From positions 1 through 43,975 of the forward strand of contig JBEIJQ010000005.1 in assembly GCA_040380145.1 (NCBI GenBank): a DNA stretch of 43,975 nt, given 5' to 3'. The notes beneath the pieces were generated by a model. It saw nothing but the letters and a program-made list of their open reading frames with translations. It searched no databases and was not told the origin of the DNA. The position numbers and the translations under genes are program-made. Positions 24,190-32,339 of this stretch are shown here, piece by piece. The first letter of the stretch is position 1; each line of letters starts with the position of its first letter. The DNA comes from JBEIJQ01 sp040380145. Lineage in GTDB: Bacteria > Bacteroidota > Bacteroidia > Chitinophagales > Saprospiraceae.

Positions 24190-26100
24190 TTATTTCTTGC
24201 CGTTCTTCCTTTTTTCTTCCTCTTTTTTCAGCTGGTCGCGCTGCATTTCCTCCAACCGTTCCGCAAAGGATTTTTTCCGGGGCTGTGACTGCAGTTCTTT
24301 CTTTTTCGCTTCGAGCTGCTCGCGGACCTTGTTCTCGTCGATGAGGACATTCTTGATCAGAAGGGTCATCCCGATGTTGAACAAGTTGCTGAAGAACATG
24401 TAGCAAGTGAGGCCCGAAGCGGAGTTGTTGAGCGCGAAGAAAAACACGAACGGGAAAATGTAGGGCATGTACTGCAGGGCCGGATTGTTGGCCGCCATGC
24501 CGGTATCGTTCAATGAGGCGCTGTATTTGGCATAAGCCAGCATGGAGATCAGCCAAAACACGGTAAACAGGCTCACGCCGCCGAGCGGGGTGAAGAAAAT
24601 GTGATCGGCGCTCACCAAGTCATTGGCCCACAGGAAACTTTCCTGACGGAAATCGATGGACGCGGGGAAAAAGCGGTACAGGGCTATCCAGATCGGGGTC
24701 TGCAACAGCGCGGGCAAACAGCCCCCAAGAGGATTCACGCCATATTCGCCGAATATTTTCATTTGCTCGGTGGAAATGCGCTGCTGGTCGTCGCCGTATT
24801 TTTCCTTCAACTTGTTGATCTGCGGCCTCAGCACCTGCATTTTGACCCCGGAAAGGATCATTTTGTACTGGAGCGGGTACATGGCCGTTTTGACCAACAG
24901 CGTGAGCAGGATGATGCACAGACCGAAACTTGGGACCAGACCGCTCAGCAGATTGAACAGCGGTCTGACCAGATACTTGTTGATCGCCCCGAAGAAACTC
25001 CAACCATAATGGACCACGCTTTCCAAATCCGCTTCGTAGGTCGAAAGGATATCGTAGTCGTTGGGCCCGAAATAAAACTGCATCTGGAAAGCGCCGGAGC
25101 CGTTTTTGGCCACGGGGACGGAAAGTTCCGTGTACAATTTTTTGAGGTCGTTGTCCGGATTGCCCGCGGGCAACAGCTCGATGGCAGCACGGCCTTTGGC
25201 AAAAGGCGAAGTACGCGCCAACAGGGCCGTGGTGAAAAACTGCTGGGTATGGGCCATCCAGTCCACTGGAACTTCCAGGTTTTGGTCGTCTCCTTTGTTG
25301 CAGTCGCAATAAGTGGGCGAATCTTCGGAGATCCGATAATTCACCGTGGTCATGGACTGCTCGTAGGTCAGGGATTTTTCGATCGGAGTGATGTAATCGG
25401 CCCAGATCAGGTTCAAACCGCTGTACGATTTGGAGAGCGCGTTTTCAAGCCCCACGAGACGGACCGAATAATCGAGTGCATACTGACCGTCGCGCAGGGC
25501 GTAGGTCTGCTCGAAATAGCCGCCCGAGCCGGCGGGGATGCGGAAAACCAGCTGCCGGTCGCCCTTTTCCACTTGTCCGTACAGGTACTGCGTGTTGACG
25601 GGGCGGGACAAACCCTCCAACGGGATCAGATAGGTGAAGGCGTTTTTGGGGTCGTCGAACAGCCGAACGGGAAGCGTGGCCGTCTGTACGGTATCGCCCA
25701 AGGCATACCCCTTGAACGATTTCAGTTCCACCCCCGTGACGCGTCCACCGCGGTTGGAAAAAGTGGCCTTGATGAGGTCATTTTCCAACACAAAGGTCTC
25801 TTCGGCGCCTTCCACGGCCTCCGCGAAAACGCCGTATTCGGCGCGGTAGCCCTGCAAGCGAAGGGATTTCACGGAGTCCTGCGAAATAGACGCCACGGTC
25901 GCGACATTGACCGAGGAGGTGTCCAAGGTTTGCTGGAGTCTTCCCAAGCTGTCTTGCTCGGCTTTGGCCAAGCTGTCGAGCAGGTGCTGTTGGCGCTGTT
26001 TCTCGGCTTCGATCTGCTGGCGGCTCGGCTGCATCACGAAAGTCCAAGCGAAAACAAGGACGGCGAGCAAGACGAATCCGATCGTGGACTGTTTGTTCAT
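24190..26100 (-). CDS. yidC: Membrane protein insertase YidC
   Basis: Inserts and folds inner-membrane proteins, alone or with SecYEG. At 636 residues it matches the long Gram-negative form: an N-terminal transmembrane helix (about 5-23), a large periplasmic beta domain (about 60-350), and the conserved Oxa1/YidC core from about 355 with VRPLFNLLSGLVPSFGLCII, MKIFGEYGVNPLGGCLPALL and a final helical hairpin. The lysine- and glutamine-rich tail (ERLEEMQRDQLKKEEEKRKN) is typical of Bacteroidota and may contact ribosomes. It stands alone on the minus strand with its own -7 element at 26159-26166. Confidence 0.97.
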   Translation of the reverse strand: MNKQSTIGFVLLAVLVFAWTFVMQPSRQQIEAEKQRQQHLLDSLAKAEQDSLGRLQQTLDTSSVNVATVASISQDSVKSLRLQGYRAEYGVFAEAVEGAEETFVLENDLIKATFSNRGGRVTGVELKSFKGYALGDTVQTATLPVRLFDDPKNAFTYLIPLEGLSRPVNTQYLYGQVEKGDRQLVFRIPAGSGGYFEQTYALRDGQYALDYSVRLVGLENALSKSYSGLNLIWADYITPIEKSLTYEQSMTTVNYRISEDSPTYCDCNKGDDQNLEVPVDWMAHTQQFFTTALLARTSPFAKGRAAIELLPAGNPDNDLKKLYTELSVPVAKNGSGAFQMQFYFGPNDYDILSTYEADLESVVHYGWSFFGAINKYLVRPLFNLLSGLVPSFGLCIILLTLLVKTAMYPLQYKMILSGVKMQVLRPQINKLKEKYGDDQQRISTEQMKIFGEYGVNPLGGCLPALLQTPIWIALYRFFPASIDFRQESFLWANDLVSADHIFFTPLGGVSLFTVFWLISMLAYAKYSASLNDTGMAANNPALQYMPYIFPFVFFFALNNSASGLTCYMFFSNLFNIGMTLLIKNVLIDENKVREQLEAKKKELQSQPRKKSFAERLEEMQRDQLKKEEEKRKNGKK

Positions 26101-26158
26101 GTGGAAAAGTAAAATTGCCTCTGTCGATCAAAGGCGTCTTGGTTGAAAAAAGCGGGCG

Positions 26159-26166
26159 CAAAGGTA
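26159..26166 (-). promoter_or_regulatory. yidC -7 promoter element
   Basis: Reads TACCTTTG on the minus strand, matching TAnnTTTG, about 58 bases before the yidC ATG. The -33 region (TTTC near 26183) is approximate. Confidence 0.6.
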
Positions 26167-26457
26167 GCAAAAAGTTCGGGTCGAAAGGAAAGGGGACCTT
26201 CAAAATTCACCCCGAAATGGTCGTTGGAAAGGTCTGGCCCGCTTATTTTGTCAGAATCGGGATTTGCAGGATTTTTTCGGTCCTTTGGGTCGGTCAGATT
26301 TCCTTGCGAGGGTTCGGACTTTCCGGAGTTGAAATCTTACTTTTTTCCTCCCACAAAAAAATCAGAAAATTTTCTTATATCCGTTTCCTTTGGAAATTTC
26401 GTCCCGACGAAAAATATTTGCCCTTTTTGTTCGCATGAGTCTGTCCAAAAAACCGGT
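26167..26457. other. Gene-free stretch between yidC and the sigma-factor operon
   Basis: About 290 bases in which I see no convincing gene on either strand; the open frames there lack typical codon use. It includes a small perfect inverted repeat (TTTCGTCCCGACGAAA, 26397-26412) directly followed by AATATTTG, one mismatch from a rightward -7 element, although no rightward gene follows. Confidence 0.45.
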
Positions 26458-27081
26458 CTATTCTTCTTGCAGTTCGTCCAAACAGTCGCACAGGGCACGC
26501 AGGTGGCGCAGGTAATACCGCTCCAAGTACCGGTTCAAGCCCCAGCGGACCGCCAATATCCCCAGCACGCAGAACAGGGACAGAATAGCTGCTATCAAAA
26601 GATCGAGGGAGTCGAAATGATAGAACAATTGATATTCGCTTTTGGCCAGTCCGATCCAGATACCCAGCGCCATTCCAAAAGGAAGGCTCCAGAGCGTGAG
26701 CCGTCGGTAGAGCTTCACCAGCGTTTCCAATCGCACGAGACAGTAGGACAGATTTTCTTTTAGGTTGCCCACCGTGTGCACGATCCTGCCGAGCCTTTTG
26801 TATTCGTAGCCGAAATAGGCCAATTGCAGCACCGTCAGACCGGCGATCAAAGCCAAGGTCAGTTTTCCGGGCAGGTTGTTCAGGGGGATTCCGCCCCTAA
26901 AGATCAGGGCGAGCACCACTGCCGTGGCCATTGCACATTCAAAGAGCAGTTGATGGCGCAATTTTTCCAGCGCGCCGTCTTTTTTTTGGCGGATGACGGA
27001 AAGCAGGGCTTCGTCGTCGAGTTCCCGATGCGGTTCCTCCAGGCGACGGGCGATCCGGGATTTGATATCGTCGAGCTCCAT
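26458..27081 (-). CDS. Multi-pass membrane protein, putative partner of the ECF sigma factor
   Basis: A 207-residue protein. An N-terminal cytoplasmic helical part (MELDDIKSRIARRLEEPHRE, to about residue 45) is followed by four hydrophobic segments (about 47-66, 71-90, 128-148 and 160-180) and a short C-terminal helix ending in CDCLDELQEE. It starts six bases after the ECF sigma gene, the normal place of an anti-sigma factor; the cytoplasmic helices plus membrane anchor fit that role (inference). It lacks the HxxxCxxC zinc motif of classical ZAS anti-sigma factors, so it would be a different type of anti-sigma or an unrelated membrane protein. Confidence 0.8.
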   Translation of the reverse strand: MELDDIKSRIARRLEEPHRELDDEALLSVIRQKKDGALEKLRHQLLFECAMATAVVLALIFRGGIPLNNLPGKLTLALIAGLTVLQLAYFGYEYKRLGRIVHTVGNLKENLSYCLVRLETLVKLYRRLTLWSLPFGMALGIWIGLAKSEYQLFYHFDSLDLLIAAILSLFCVLGILAVRWGLNRYLERYYLRHLRALCDCLDELQEE

Positions 27082-27087
27082 GGTGAT

Positions 27088-27576
27088 TCAGATGAATTTT
27101 TGGGCGAGTTCCTTCAATTTGGCCTTGACGCGCATCATTTTCACGGCCACGTGGTTGGGCGTGATTCCGACGACCTCGCCGATGGTCTTGTAATCGTAAT
27201 CTTCCAGATACAACAGCACGATGGCCTTATCTACCTCCGACAATTCCCCGATGGCCCGGTAAAGGGCGTTGACCTCGGCATCGCTGCCGATGTCGGGGGT
27301 TTCGGCGTAATGGACCGGAACGTTTTCGAGCGCCGTTTCCCTTGGTCGGCGACCGGCCTTTCGCAGGCGGGAGATGGCTGTGTTGAGCCCGACCTGGTAC
27401 AACCAGGTGGTGAACTTGGAGTCTCCCCGAAAAGCCGCCACGCCGCGCCATGCCTGCAAGAGGATCTCTTGGAAGAGGTCCTCGCGATCTTCCGGCCCTT
27501 GTCCGTACAAGTGGCAGATCTTGTGCACTATGTTCTGGTGCTCGCGCACCAAAGCGACGAATTGGCTTTCGGTCAT
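27088..27576 (-). CDS. ECF-type RNA polymerase sigma factor
   Basis: A 162-residue sigma-70 family protein of the extracytoplasmic-function class. Region 2 shows DREDLFQEILLQAWRGVAAF and KFTTWLYQVGLNTAISRLRK (core binding and -10 recognition); region 4 has IGELSEVDKAIVLLYLEDYD followed by the helix-turn-helix KTIGEVVGITPNHVAVKMMR. Start set at MTESQFVALVREHQNIVHKI; the upstream extension is unlikely. It is followed six bases later by a membrane protein that may hold it inactive until a signal arrives. No recognisable autoregulatory promoter could be pinned down upstream. Confidence 0.93.
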   Translation of the reverse strand: MTESQFVALVREHQNIVHKICHLYGQGPEDREDLFQEILLQAWRGVAAFRGDSKFTTWLYQVGLNTAISRLRKAGRRPRETALENVPVHYAETPDIGSDAEVNALYRAIGELSEVDKAIVLLYLEDYDYKTIGEVVGITPNHVAVKMMRVKAKLKELAQKFI

Positions 27577-27740
27577 CGGTTCAATCGATCGTGGGCCCGA
27601 TGGGTAGCGCCGCACCGTCCGAAATGACGGCCCGAGCCGGAAAAAGGTTTATTTGTTGCTCCGGCCGAGCAAACTACTGCTTTCACAGGAGCTGCCGAGA
27701 GCGAACGACCGAAAAGAGCAAGATCGGCCCCGCCGAGCGA

Positions 27741-28088
27741 TCAGAGGTGCATGAAGGCCTTTTTGGCCAAGAGCTGCTCCTCGGTTTCGACATGTTCGGG
27801 ATCGGGGACGCAGCAATCCACCGGACAAACGGCGGCACATTGGGGCTCTTCGTGGAAGCCCACACATTCCGTGCATTTGTCGGTCACGATGTAGTAAAAT
27901 TCATCGGACACGGGGCTTTGTTTTACCTCGGCATCGGACTCGCCGCCGCTGGGCATTTCCAAGAGCCCTTTGAGGTCGGTGCCGTCGGAAAAAGCCCACT
28001 CCACGCCTCCTTCGTAAATGGCGTTGTTGGGGCATTCGGGTTCACAGGCCCCGCAATTGATGCATTCGTCGGTGATCTTGATGGCCAT
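27741..28088 (-). CDS. Ferredoxin with two iron-sulfur clusters (YfhL/FdxA-like)
   Basis: A 115-residue soluble electron carrier. The first [4Fe-4S] motif CINCGACEPECP and the second CTECVGFHEEPQC...CPVDC provide the ligand cysteines; the insert between the second-cluster cysteines is the longer one typical of the YfhL/'4Fe-4S dicluster' group. The ATG at 28088 gives MAIKITDECINCGACEPECP, the standard N-terminus; the longer frame upstream is antisense to the EamA gene. It is likely an electron donor for redox enzymes, but the partner is not nearby. It is driven by a -7 element at 28139-28146. Confidence 0.93.
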   Translation of the reverse strand: MAIKITDECINCGACEPECPNNAIYEGGVEWAFSDGTDLKGLLEMPSGGESDAEVKQSPVSDEFYYIVTDKCTECVGFHEEPQCAAVCPVDCCVPDPEHVETEEQLLAKKAFMHL

Positions 28089-28138
28089 GATATCAGGAGG
28101 TCGTTCGTTAGTGCGGTCGGCAATTGTTCCGTTCCGGG

Positions 28139-28176
28139 CAAAGGTAGGGCGATTTTGCTCAAAGATGGTACCTTTG
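28139..28176. promoter_or_regulatory. Interlocked divergent promoters of ferredoxin and EamA genes
   Basis: TACCTTTG on the minus strand (28139-28146, ferredoxin) and TACCTTTG on the plus strand (28169-28176, EamA operon) are identical -7 elements facing away from each other, 22 bases apart. At normal 19-base spacing each -33 element would overlap the other's -7 element. Confidence 0.55.
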
Positions 28177-28196
28177 AGCCACAACTTCGGCCCTAT

Positions 28197-29090
28197 ATGC
28201 CTCCTGCTATTTATTATTTGCTGCTCAGCGTTCTGTGCTCGGTCGCCATCAACCTGCTTTTCAAGTGGTTCGACCGCTGGCAAATCCATACTTTCCAAGC
28301 CATCGTGGCCAACTATGTAGCCTGTGTGGTCACGGGCAGCATTGCTTTGGGAAGGGTTCCCGTGGGAGCTGCCACTTTGGAAGCGCCTTGGCTTCCCATG
28401 GCCCTGGGCCTCGGCATCCTTTTCATCACCGGTTTTTTCACCATGGCCACCACGGTGCAGCGTTTCGGCGTGGCGGTGGGAACAGTGACCCAAAAAATGT
28501 CGCTGCTGATTTCGGTGGTTTTTGCCATTTGGGCCTTTTCCGAACCCGTCAACGCGCTCAAGATCGGCGGGCTGTTGGCCGCCCTCGGTTCGGTGGTGCT
28601 GGCCAACTGGCCGGACAAAGGCAACGGTGCCGAACTGCCCTACCGCACCCTGTGGATGCTTCCGGCGTGGACCTTCCTGTCAAGCGGCCTGATCGAATGC
28701 GCGCTCAGTTACACCGAGCGGGAGTGGCTGCAAGGTGCCGGTCTCGACCCGCATTTGACCTTCACCACGGTGTTGTTCGCCACGGCGCTTTCCCTGGGGC
28801 TGGCGGCCCTGTCGGTGGGGCTGCTCCGTGGCTCGGTGCGGCCCGACGGCCGTTCGCTGCTTGCCGGTCTGCTCCTGGGCGTGCCCAACTTCGGATCGAT
28901 CTATTTTCTGCTGCGCGCCATCGGCGAAGGGCAGGGCTCAGTGGTGCTGCCGATCAACAATGTGGCCGTGATCGCCGTGCTGGCGCTGCTGGCGGTATTT
29001 CTTTTTAGAGAAAAACTCAGTCCGACCAACTGGGCCGGTGCGTCCCTGTCCCTCTTGGCGATTGCGCTGACCGCCTTGGGCGGACAATGA
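28197..29090 (+). CDS. EamA/DMT-family transporter
   Basis: A 297-residue inner-membrane protein of the drug/metabolite transporter superfamily. About ten hydrophobic segments arranged as two five-helix EamA halves: AIYYLLLSVLCSVAINLLF at the start, and in the second half LLAGLLLGVPNFGSIYFLLRA and VVLPINNVAVIAVLALLAVF with the FLFREKLSPTNWAGASL signature of EamA repeats. Such proteins export amino acids, nucleotides or other metabolites; the substrate is unknown here. Start at 28197 follows its -7 element by 20 bases. The stop overlaps the start of the YigZ-family gene (ATGA), so the two are coupled. Confidence 0.9.
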   Translation: MPPAIYYLLLSVLCSVAINLLFKWFDRWQIHTFQAIVANYVACVVTGSIALGRVPVGAATLEAPWLPMALGLGILFITGFFTMATTVQRFGVAVGTVTQKMSLLISVVFAIWAFSEPVNALKIGGLLAALGSVVLANWPDKGNGAELPYRTLWMLPAWTFLSSGLIECALSYTEREWLQGAGLDPHLTFTTVLFATALSLGLAALSVGLLRGSVRPDGRSLLAGLLLGVPNFGSIYFLLRAIGEGQGSVVLPINNVAVIAVLALLAVFLFREKLSPTNWAGASLSLLAIALTALGGQ

Positions 29091-29722
29091 ACCGAGGCTT
29101 TCCGCCGACCATGCAAGCCCCCGACCATTATCGAACCCTAACGGCACCGGCGACGGGTTTCTACCGCGACCGGGGCAGCAAGTTCCTGGCCTACGGGTGG
29201 GCGGTGTGGCGCGAAAGCGAAATCCGAGAAAAACTGGATTTCCTGCGCAAAGAGCACCCCAAAGCCCGCCATTTCTGTTACGCTTGGCGCCTCGGCACCG
29301 ACGGTACCCGCTTTCGGGCCAACGACGACGGCGAACCCTCCGGCACCGCGGGCCGGCCGATCCTCGGACAGATCGACAGCGCCGGTCTGACCAATGTGAT
29401 GGTGGCGGTGGTGCGCTATTTCGGCGGCACCCTCCTCGGAGCGCAGGGACTGATCGAAGCCTACAAGACCTCCGCCAAGGACGCCCTCGAAGGAGCTACC
29501 ACCGAAGAACGCCTCGTGGAAGAAATCCTTTCGATCGATTTCCCCTACCCGGCGATGAACGCCGTGATGACACTGGTGAAAAAAACGCAGCCCAATGTGC
29601 TGCAACAAACCTTTGAAGCAACGCCGAGGCTGGTGGTGGCACTGCGCAAGGCCCAGGTGGCGGCTTTTTTCGGCGAACTCGAAAAAATAGATGGAGTGCA
29701 AGTGGAGACGGCGGAGGAGTGA
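29087..29722 (+). CDS. YigZ/IMPACT-family protein
   Basis: A 211-residue protein of the UPF0029/IMPACT family. The N-terminal domain has the family core FLRKEHPKARHFCYAWRLG, the DDGEPSGTAGRPIL motif and VAVVRYFGGTLLGAQGLIEA; the C-terminal domain (from about 140) is the DUF1949-like ferredoxin fold. Bacterial members are poorly understood; yeast relatives (Gcn1-binding Yih1) regulate translation stress responses. It starts with ATG overlapping the EamA stop by four bases; a second ATG eight codons on (MQAPDHYRTL) is an equally plausible start. It is the last gene of the EamA operon. Confidence 0.92.
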   Translation: MNRGFPPTMQAPDHYRTLTAPATGFYRDRGSKFLAYGWAVWRESEIREKLDFLRKEHPKARHFCYAWRLGTDGTRFRANDDGEPSGTAGRPILGQIDSAGLTNVMVAVVRYFGGTLLGAQGLIEAYKTSAKDALEGATTEERLVEEILSIDFPYPAMNAVMTLVKKTQPNVLQQTFEATPRLVVALRKAQVAAFFGELEKIDGVQVETAEE

Positions 29723-29741
29723 GAAAGGGGGTACAAATTAT

Positions 29742-29773
29742 TTTGCACATTTGACCTCGGCCTGTTATATTTG
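29742..29773 (+). promoter_or_regulatory. Promoter of the AT-rich orphan gene
   Basis: -33 TTTG (29742-29745), 20-base spacer, then TATATTTG (29766-29773), an exact TAnnTTTG match. The leader to the ATG is 44 bases. It shows that the acquired gene uses host-type transcription signals. Confidence 0.6.
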
Positions 29774-29817
29774 CTGCATAAAAACACGCCTCTTTTTTTA
29801 TAATAAAAATCCTCTTC

Positions 29818-30492
29818 ATGCCCGAACAACATCCAATCGAAAAATTATTCCAACAATTTTTGGAAGAATCGAAAAATGACAAAGACATCGAATACTGTCT
29901 GATTCAAAGCAGCGTAGAGCCGACCATTCGCTTCAAATTCGGTTCTTGGGCCAGCAGGCAGCCCAACATTACCTTGAATTTAATGGAAACCGGCAGATTG
30001 GACTTGATGCTGGGGGTCGGCGACCAATTGTACATCATCGAATTCGGGCATTTGCTGAATTTGCTCAAGCATAATAGGGAGAAAAACAATAAAAAAATTA
30101 AGGACGACTCGGATAAAATCGATAACAAGACAAAAAAAATACTATTATATAAAAACAGTTTTTTCAAATCCCGCTTTTTGAAAGAGTTCAATCAAGTGCA
30201 CCATCTGACCTGTAGTTTGTTCTCAGATTTTCGATTGGCGCCAGAAGGATATAAATTTAAAACTATACTCAGCATAGACCCGTTCAAATCTGGAACTTTG
30301 TTCAAATATGGGTATGAGTTCAGAGCAAGTATGCTGAAATACTATACAAATTATCTGAATTACTTAAATATATCTGATGAAAATGATACTTATTTATATG
30401 GATACAAACCATTCGCAGTCATAGAAGATCAACTATACCTGCATTATAAATTCGATCCCAAAGAATCGTTTTCATTGAACCGCATCCTTTAA
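29818..30492 (+). CDS. AT-rich orphan protein, possible degenerate PD-(D/E)XK core
   Basis: A 224-residue protein that I do not recognise. It begins MPEQHPIEKLFQQFLEESKN and is unusually rich in Lys, Asn, Ile, Tyr and Phe. Base composition falls sharply: five 60-base rows counted between 30061 and 30420 hold about 29% GC, against about 60% in neighbours; the first third is closer to 50%. Residues about 57-80 (GRLDLMLGVGDQLYIIEFGH) form a beta-strand, turn, beta-strand pattern with Asp then Glu as in PD-(D/E)XK nucleases, but the usual Glu-x-Lys is Glu-Phe-Gly-His, so catalysis is doubtful. A Lys/Asn-rich insertion follows (about 85-110). No signal peptide or membrane segment. It overlaps the convergent deacetylase gene by four bases. 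Probably horizontally acquired. Confidence 0.75.
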   Translation: MPEQHPIEKLFQQFLEESKNDKDIEYCLIQSSVEPTIRFKFGSWASRQPNITLNLMETGRLDLMLGVGDQLYIIEFGHLLNLLKHNREKNNKKIKDDSDKIDNKTKKILLYKNSFFKSRFLKEFNQVHHLTCSLFSDFRLAPEGYKFKTILSIDPFKSGTLFKYGYEFRASMLKYYTNYLNYLNISDENDTYLYGYKPFAVIEDQLYLHYKFDPKESFSLNRIL

Positions 30493-31166
30493 CAATTTTT
30501 CAAGTTGTAAGGAACCGTATCCGACCTCACCCTCCCCTTTTCCCCCAAACCCTCCACCGCCAAACTTTCGAAAACATACCCCTCCGCCCGGAAATGCTCC
30601 AGAGCGCGCGGGAGCGCGTAGCGCAGGTTTCGTTCGGCCTTGAGGCTGTCGTGCAGGACGACGATGGAGCCGGGCGAGGCGTTTCGAAGGATGTTTTGAA
30701 GGCATTGTTCTCCGGTGATGTTGGGGTCGTAATCCATGCCGAGCACGTCCCACATCACGATATCGTTTTGCGCGCGCAAGAGGGCGGCCTGCTGGGGCCG
30801 CAAGCGACCGTAGGGCGGACGGAAAAGCCGTGACCGCACCTGTTCGGCACATTTGGCCACATTGTCGAGGTAGGGCCCGGTGGGCGTTTCCCATCCGTTG
30901 AGGTGGTGCTGGGTGTGGTTGCCGACGGTGTGGCCAGCCTCCAAAACCCGTCGAAAAATATCGGGGTGCTTGCGCACATTGTCGCCCACGCAAAAGAAAG
31001 TGGCCTTGGCTCCATGGGCAGAGAGGGTTTCCAGTACGAAAGGCGTGACCTCGGGCACCGGGCCGTCGTCGAAGGTTAAATACAGTTTCTTTTCGGAGGT
31101 GGGGATCCTCCAGACCCGGTGGGGAAACAGTTTTTGCACCCACGAAGGCATTTTGGCGAAGCGCAT
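30489..31166 (-). CDS. Polysaccharide deacetylase (NodB homology domain)
   Basis: A 225-residue carbohydrate esterase family 4 protein. All five NodB motifs are visible: YLTFDDGPVPEV (catalytic Asp and metal-binding Asp), HTVGNHTQHHLNGW (metal His pair), FRPPYGRLRP, MWDVLGMDYD, and SIVVLHDS. It removes acetyl groups from N-acetylglucosamine-type polymers such as peptidoglycan or exopolysaccharide, with a divalent metal. Start taken at MRFAKMPSWVQKLFPHRVWR; there is no clear signal peptide, so it may be cytoplasmic-facing or anchored through a short hydrophobic N-terminus. It follows kdsD by 23 bases on the same strand. Confidence 0.93.
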   Translation of the reverse strand: MRFAKMPSWVQKLFPHRVWRIPTSEKKLYLTFDDGPVPEVTPFVLETLSAHGAKATFFCVGDNVRKHPDIFRRVLEAGHTVGNHTQHHLNGWETPTGPYLDNVAKCAEQVRSRLFRPPYGRLRPQQAALLRAQNDIVMWDVLGMDYDPNITGEQCLQNILRNASPGSIVVLHDSLKAERNLRYALPRALEHFRAEGYVFESLAVEGLGEKGRVRSDTVPYNLKNC

Positions 31167-31189
31167 GTAGGGATCGGAGGATTTCGATT

Positions 31190-32173
31190 TCAGACGATAC
31201 CTTCCCGGACGAGGTCGTGCAGGTGCACCATGCCCGCATAGCGGCCGTTGCGCAGCGCCACGACCTGGGCTATCTTGTGCTCGCGCATCAGGGCGAGGGC
31301 CTCCACGGCCAAGGAATCTTCGTCGAGGCAGCGCGGCGAAGGGCACATCAATTCTCGGGCGCACAGGACTGACAGTTCGCCGCCGCGTTCCAACATCCGC
31401 CGCAGGTCGCCGTCGGTGACGATCCCGATGACCTCGCCCTCCGCGTCCAGCACGGCCGTGGCGCCGAGCCGCTTGGAGGTGATCTCGAGGATGACGGCGT
31501 CGAGCAGCGCTTCCGGCGGCACCGCGGGCCGCTCGTTGGCCGAACTGATGTCCGATACCCGCAGGTACAAGCGCTTGCCCAGCGAACCGCCGGGATGCAG
31601 GCGGGCAAAATCGGCGGGCGAAAACCCGCGCATCGACAACAGGGCCATTGCGAGCGCATCGCCCATCGCCATCTGTACGATCGTGCTGGCCGTCGGGGCC
31701 AAATTGTTGGGATCCGCCTCCCGGTCGATCGGTGCCAAGAGCAGGTGGTCGGCCCGCCGAGCCAGTTCGGACCCGGCCACGGAAGTGAGTGCGACGACCG
31801 GGTTGCCGAGCCTTTTCAGCAGCGGCAGCAGGGCCTTGATCTCGGGGGTGTCACCGCTTTTCGACAGGCACAGCACCACATCCGATGGCCCGATCATGCC
31901 CAGATCGCCGTGGATGGCGTCGGCGGCGTGCATGAACAGCGCGGGGGTTCCCGTGGAGTTCAGCGTGGCCGCGATTTTTTGTCCGACGAGCGCGCTCTTG
32001 CCGATTCCCGTCACCACCACCCGTGCTCCCGAAGAAAATATGGCAGCGGCACAAGTTCGGAACGCCTCCTCCGGAAAATCGGCGATCAAGCCTACAATCG
32101 CTTCTTTTTCAATAAAAAGCGTTTTTCGGGCCGTTTCGACGGCATCGGAAAGTTTGCGTTCGAGGGGTTCCAT
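31190..32173 (-). CDS. kdsD: Arabinose-5-phosphate isomerase (KdsD/KpsF family)
   Basis: A 327-residue enzyme that converts ribulose-5-phosphate to arabinose-5-phosphate, the first committed step toward Kdo for LPS. The N-terminal SIS domain has ARVVVTGIGKSALVGQKIAA and LCLSKSGDTPEIKALLPLLK, with the nearby catalytic His/Glu region HPGGSLGKRLYLRV; two CBS domains follow (VILEITSKRLGATAVLDAEG and ALALMREHKIAQVVALRNGR). Start chosen at MEPLERKLSDAVETARKTLF. It serves the same pathway as waaA at the left end of the window. It is divergent from recQ and leads the deacetylase operon. Confidence 0.94.
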   Translation of the reverse strand: MEPLERKLSDAVETARKTLFIEKEAIVGLIADFPEEAFRTCAAAIFSSGARVVVTGIGKSALVGQKIAATLNSTGTPALFMHAADAIHGDLGMIGPSDVVLCLSKSGDTPEIKALLPLLKRLGNPVVALTSVAGSELARRADHLLLAPIDREADPNNLAPTASTIVQMAMGDALAMALLSMRGFSPADFARLHPGGSLGKRLYLRVSDISSANERPAVPPEALLDAVILEITSKRLGATAVLDAEGEVIGIVTDGDLRRMLERGGELSVLCARELMCPSPRCLDEDSLAVEALALMREHKIAQVVALRNGRYAGMVHLHDLVREGIV

Positions 32174-32339
32174 TTCGGGACAAAAATGAATTTTTTCGGT
32201 GAAATACCTCCAATATCCGACATATAATCTTATTTTTAGCCTAAAGAACAAACATCCCCCAAAAACCATTTACCAATTGAAATTTGGCATGGGCCAAACA
32301 CAGTTGGCAAAACCAAAATCTTCGCATTTCCCCACTGGC

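Noticed and set aside
24601..26112. Long plus-strand open frame of about 500 codons opposite yidC
   Set aside because: Antisense to an intact yidC; composition is that of a reverse-complement shadow.
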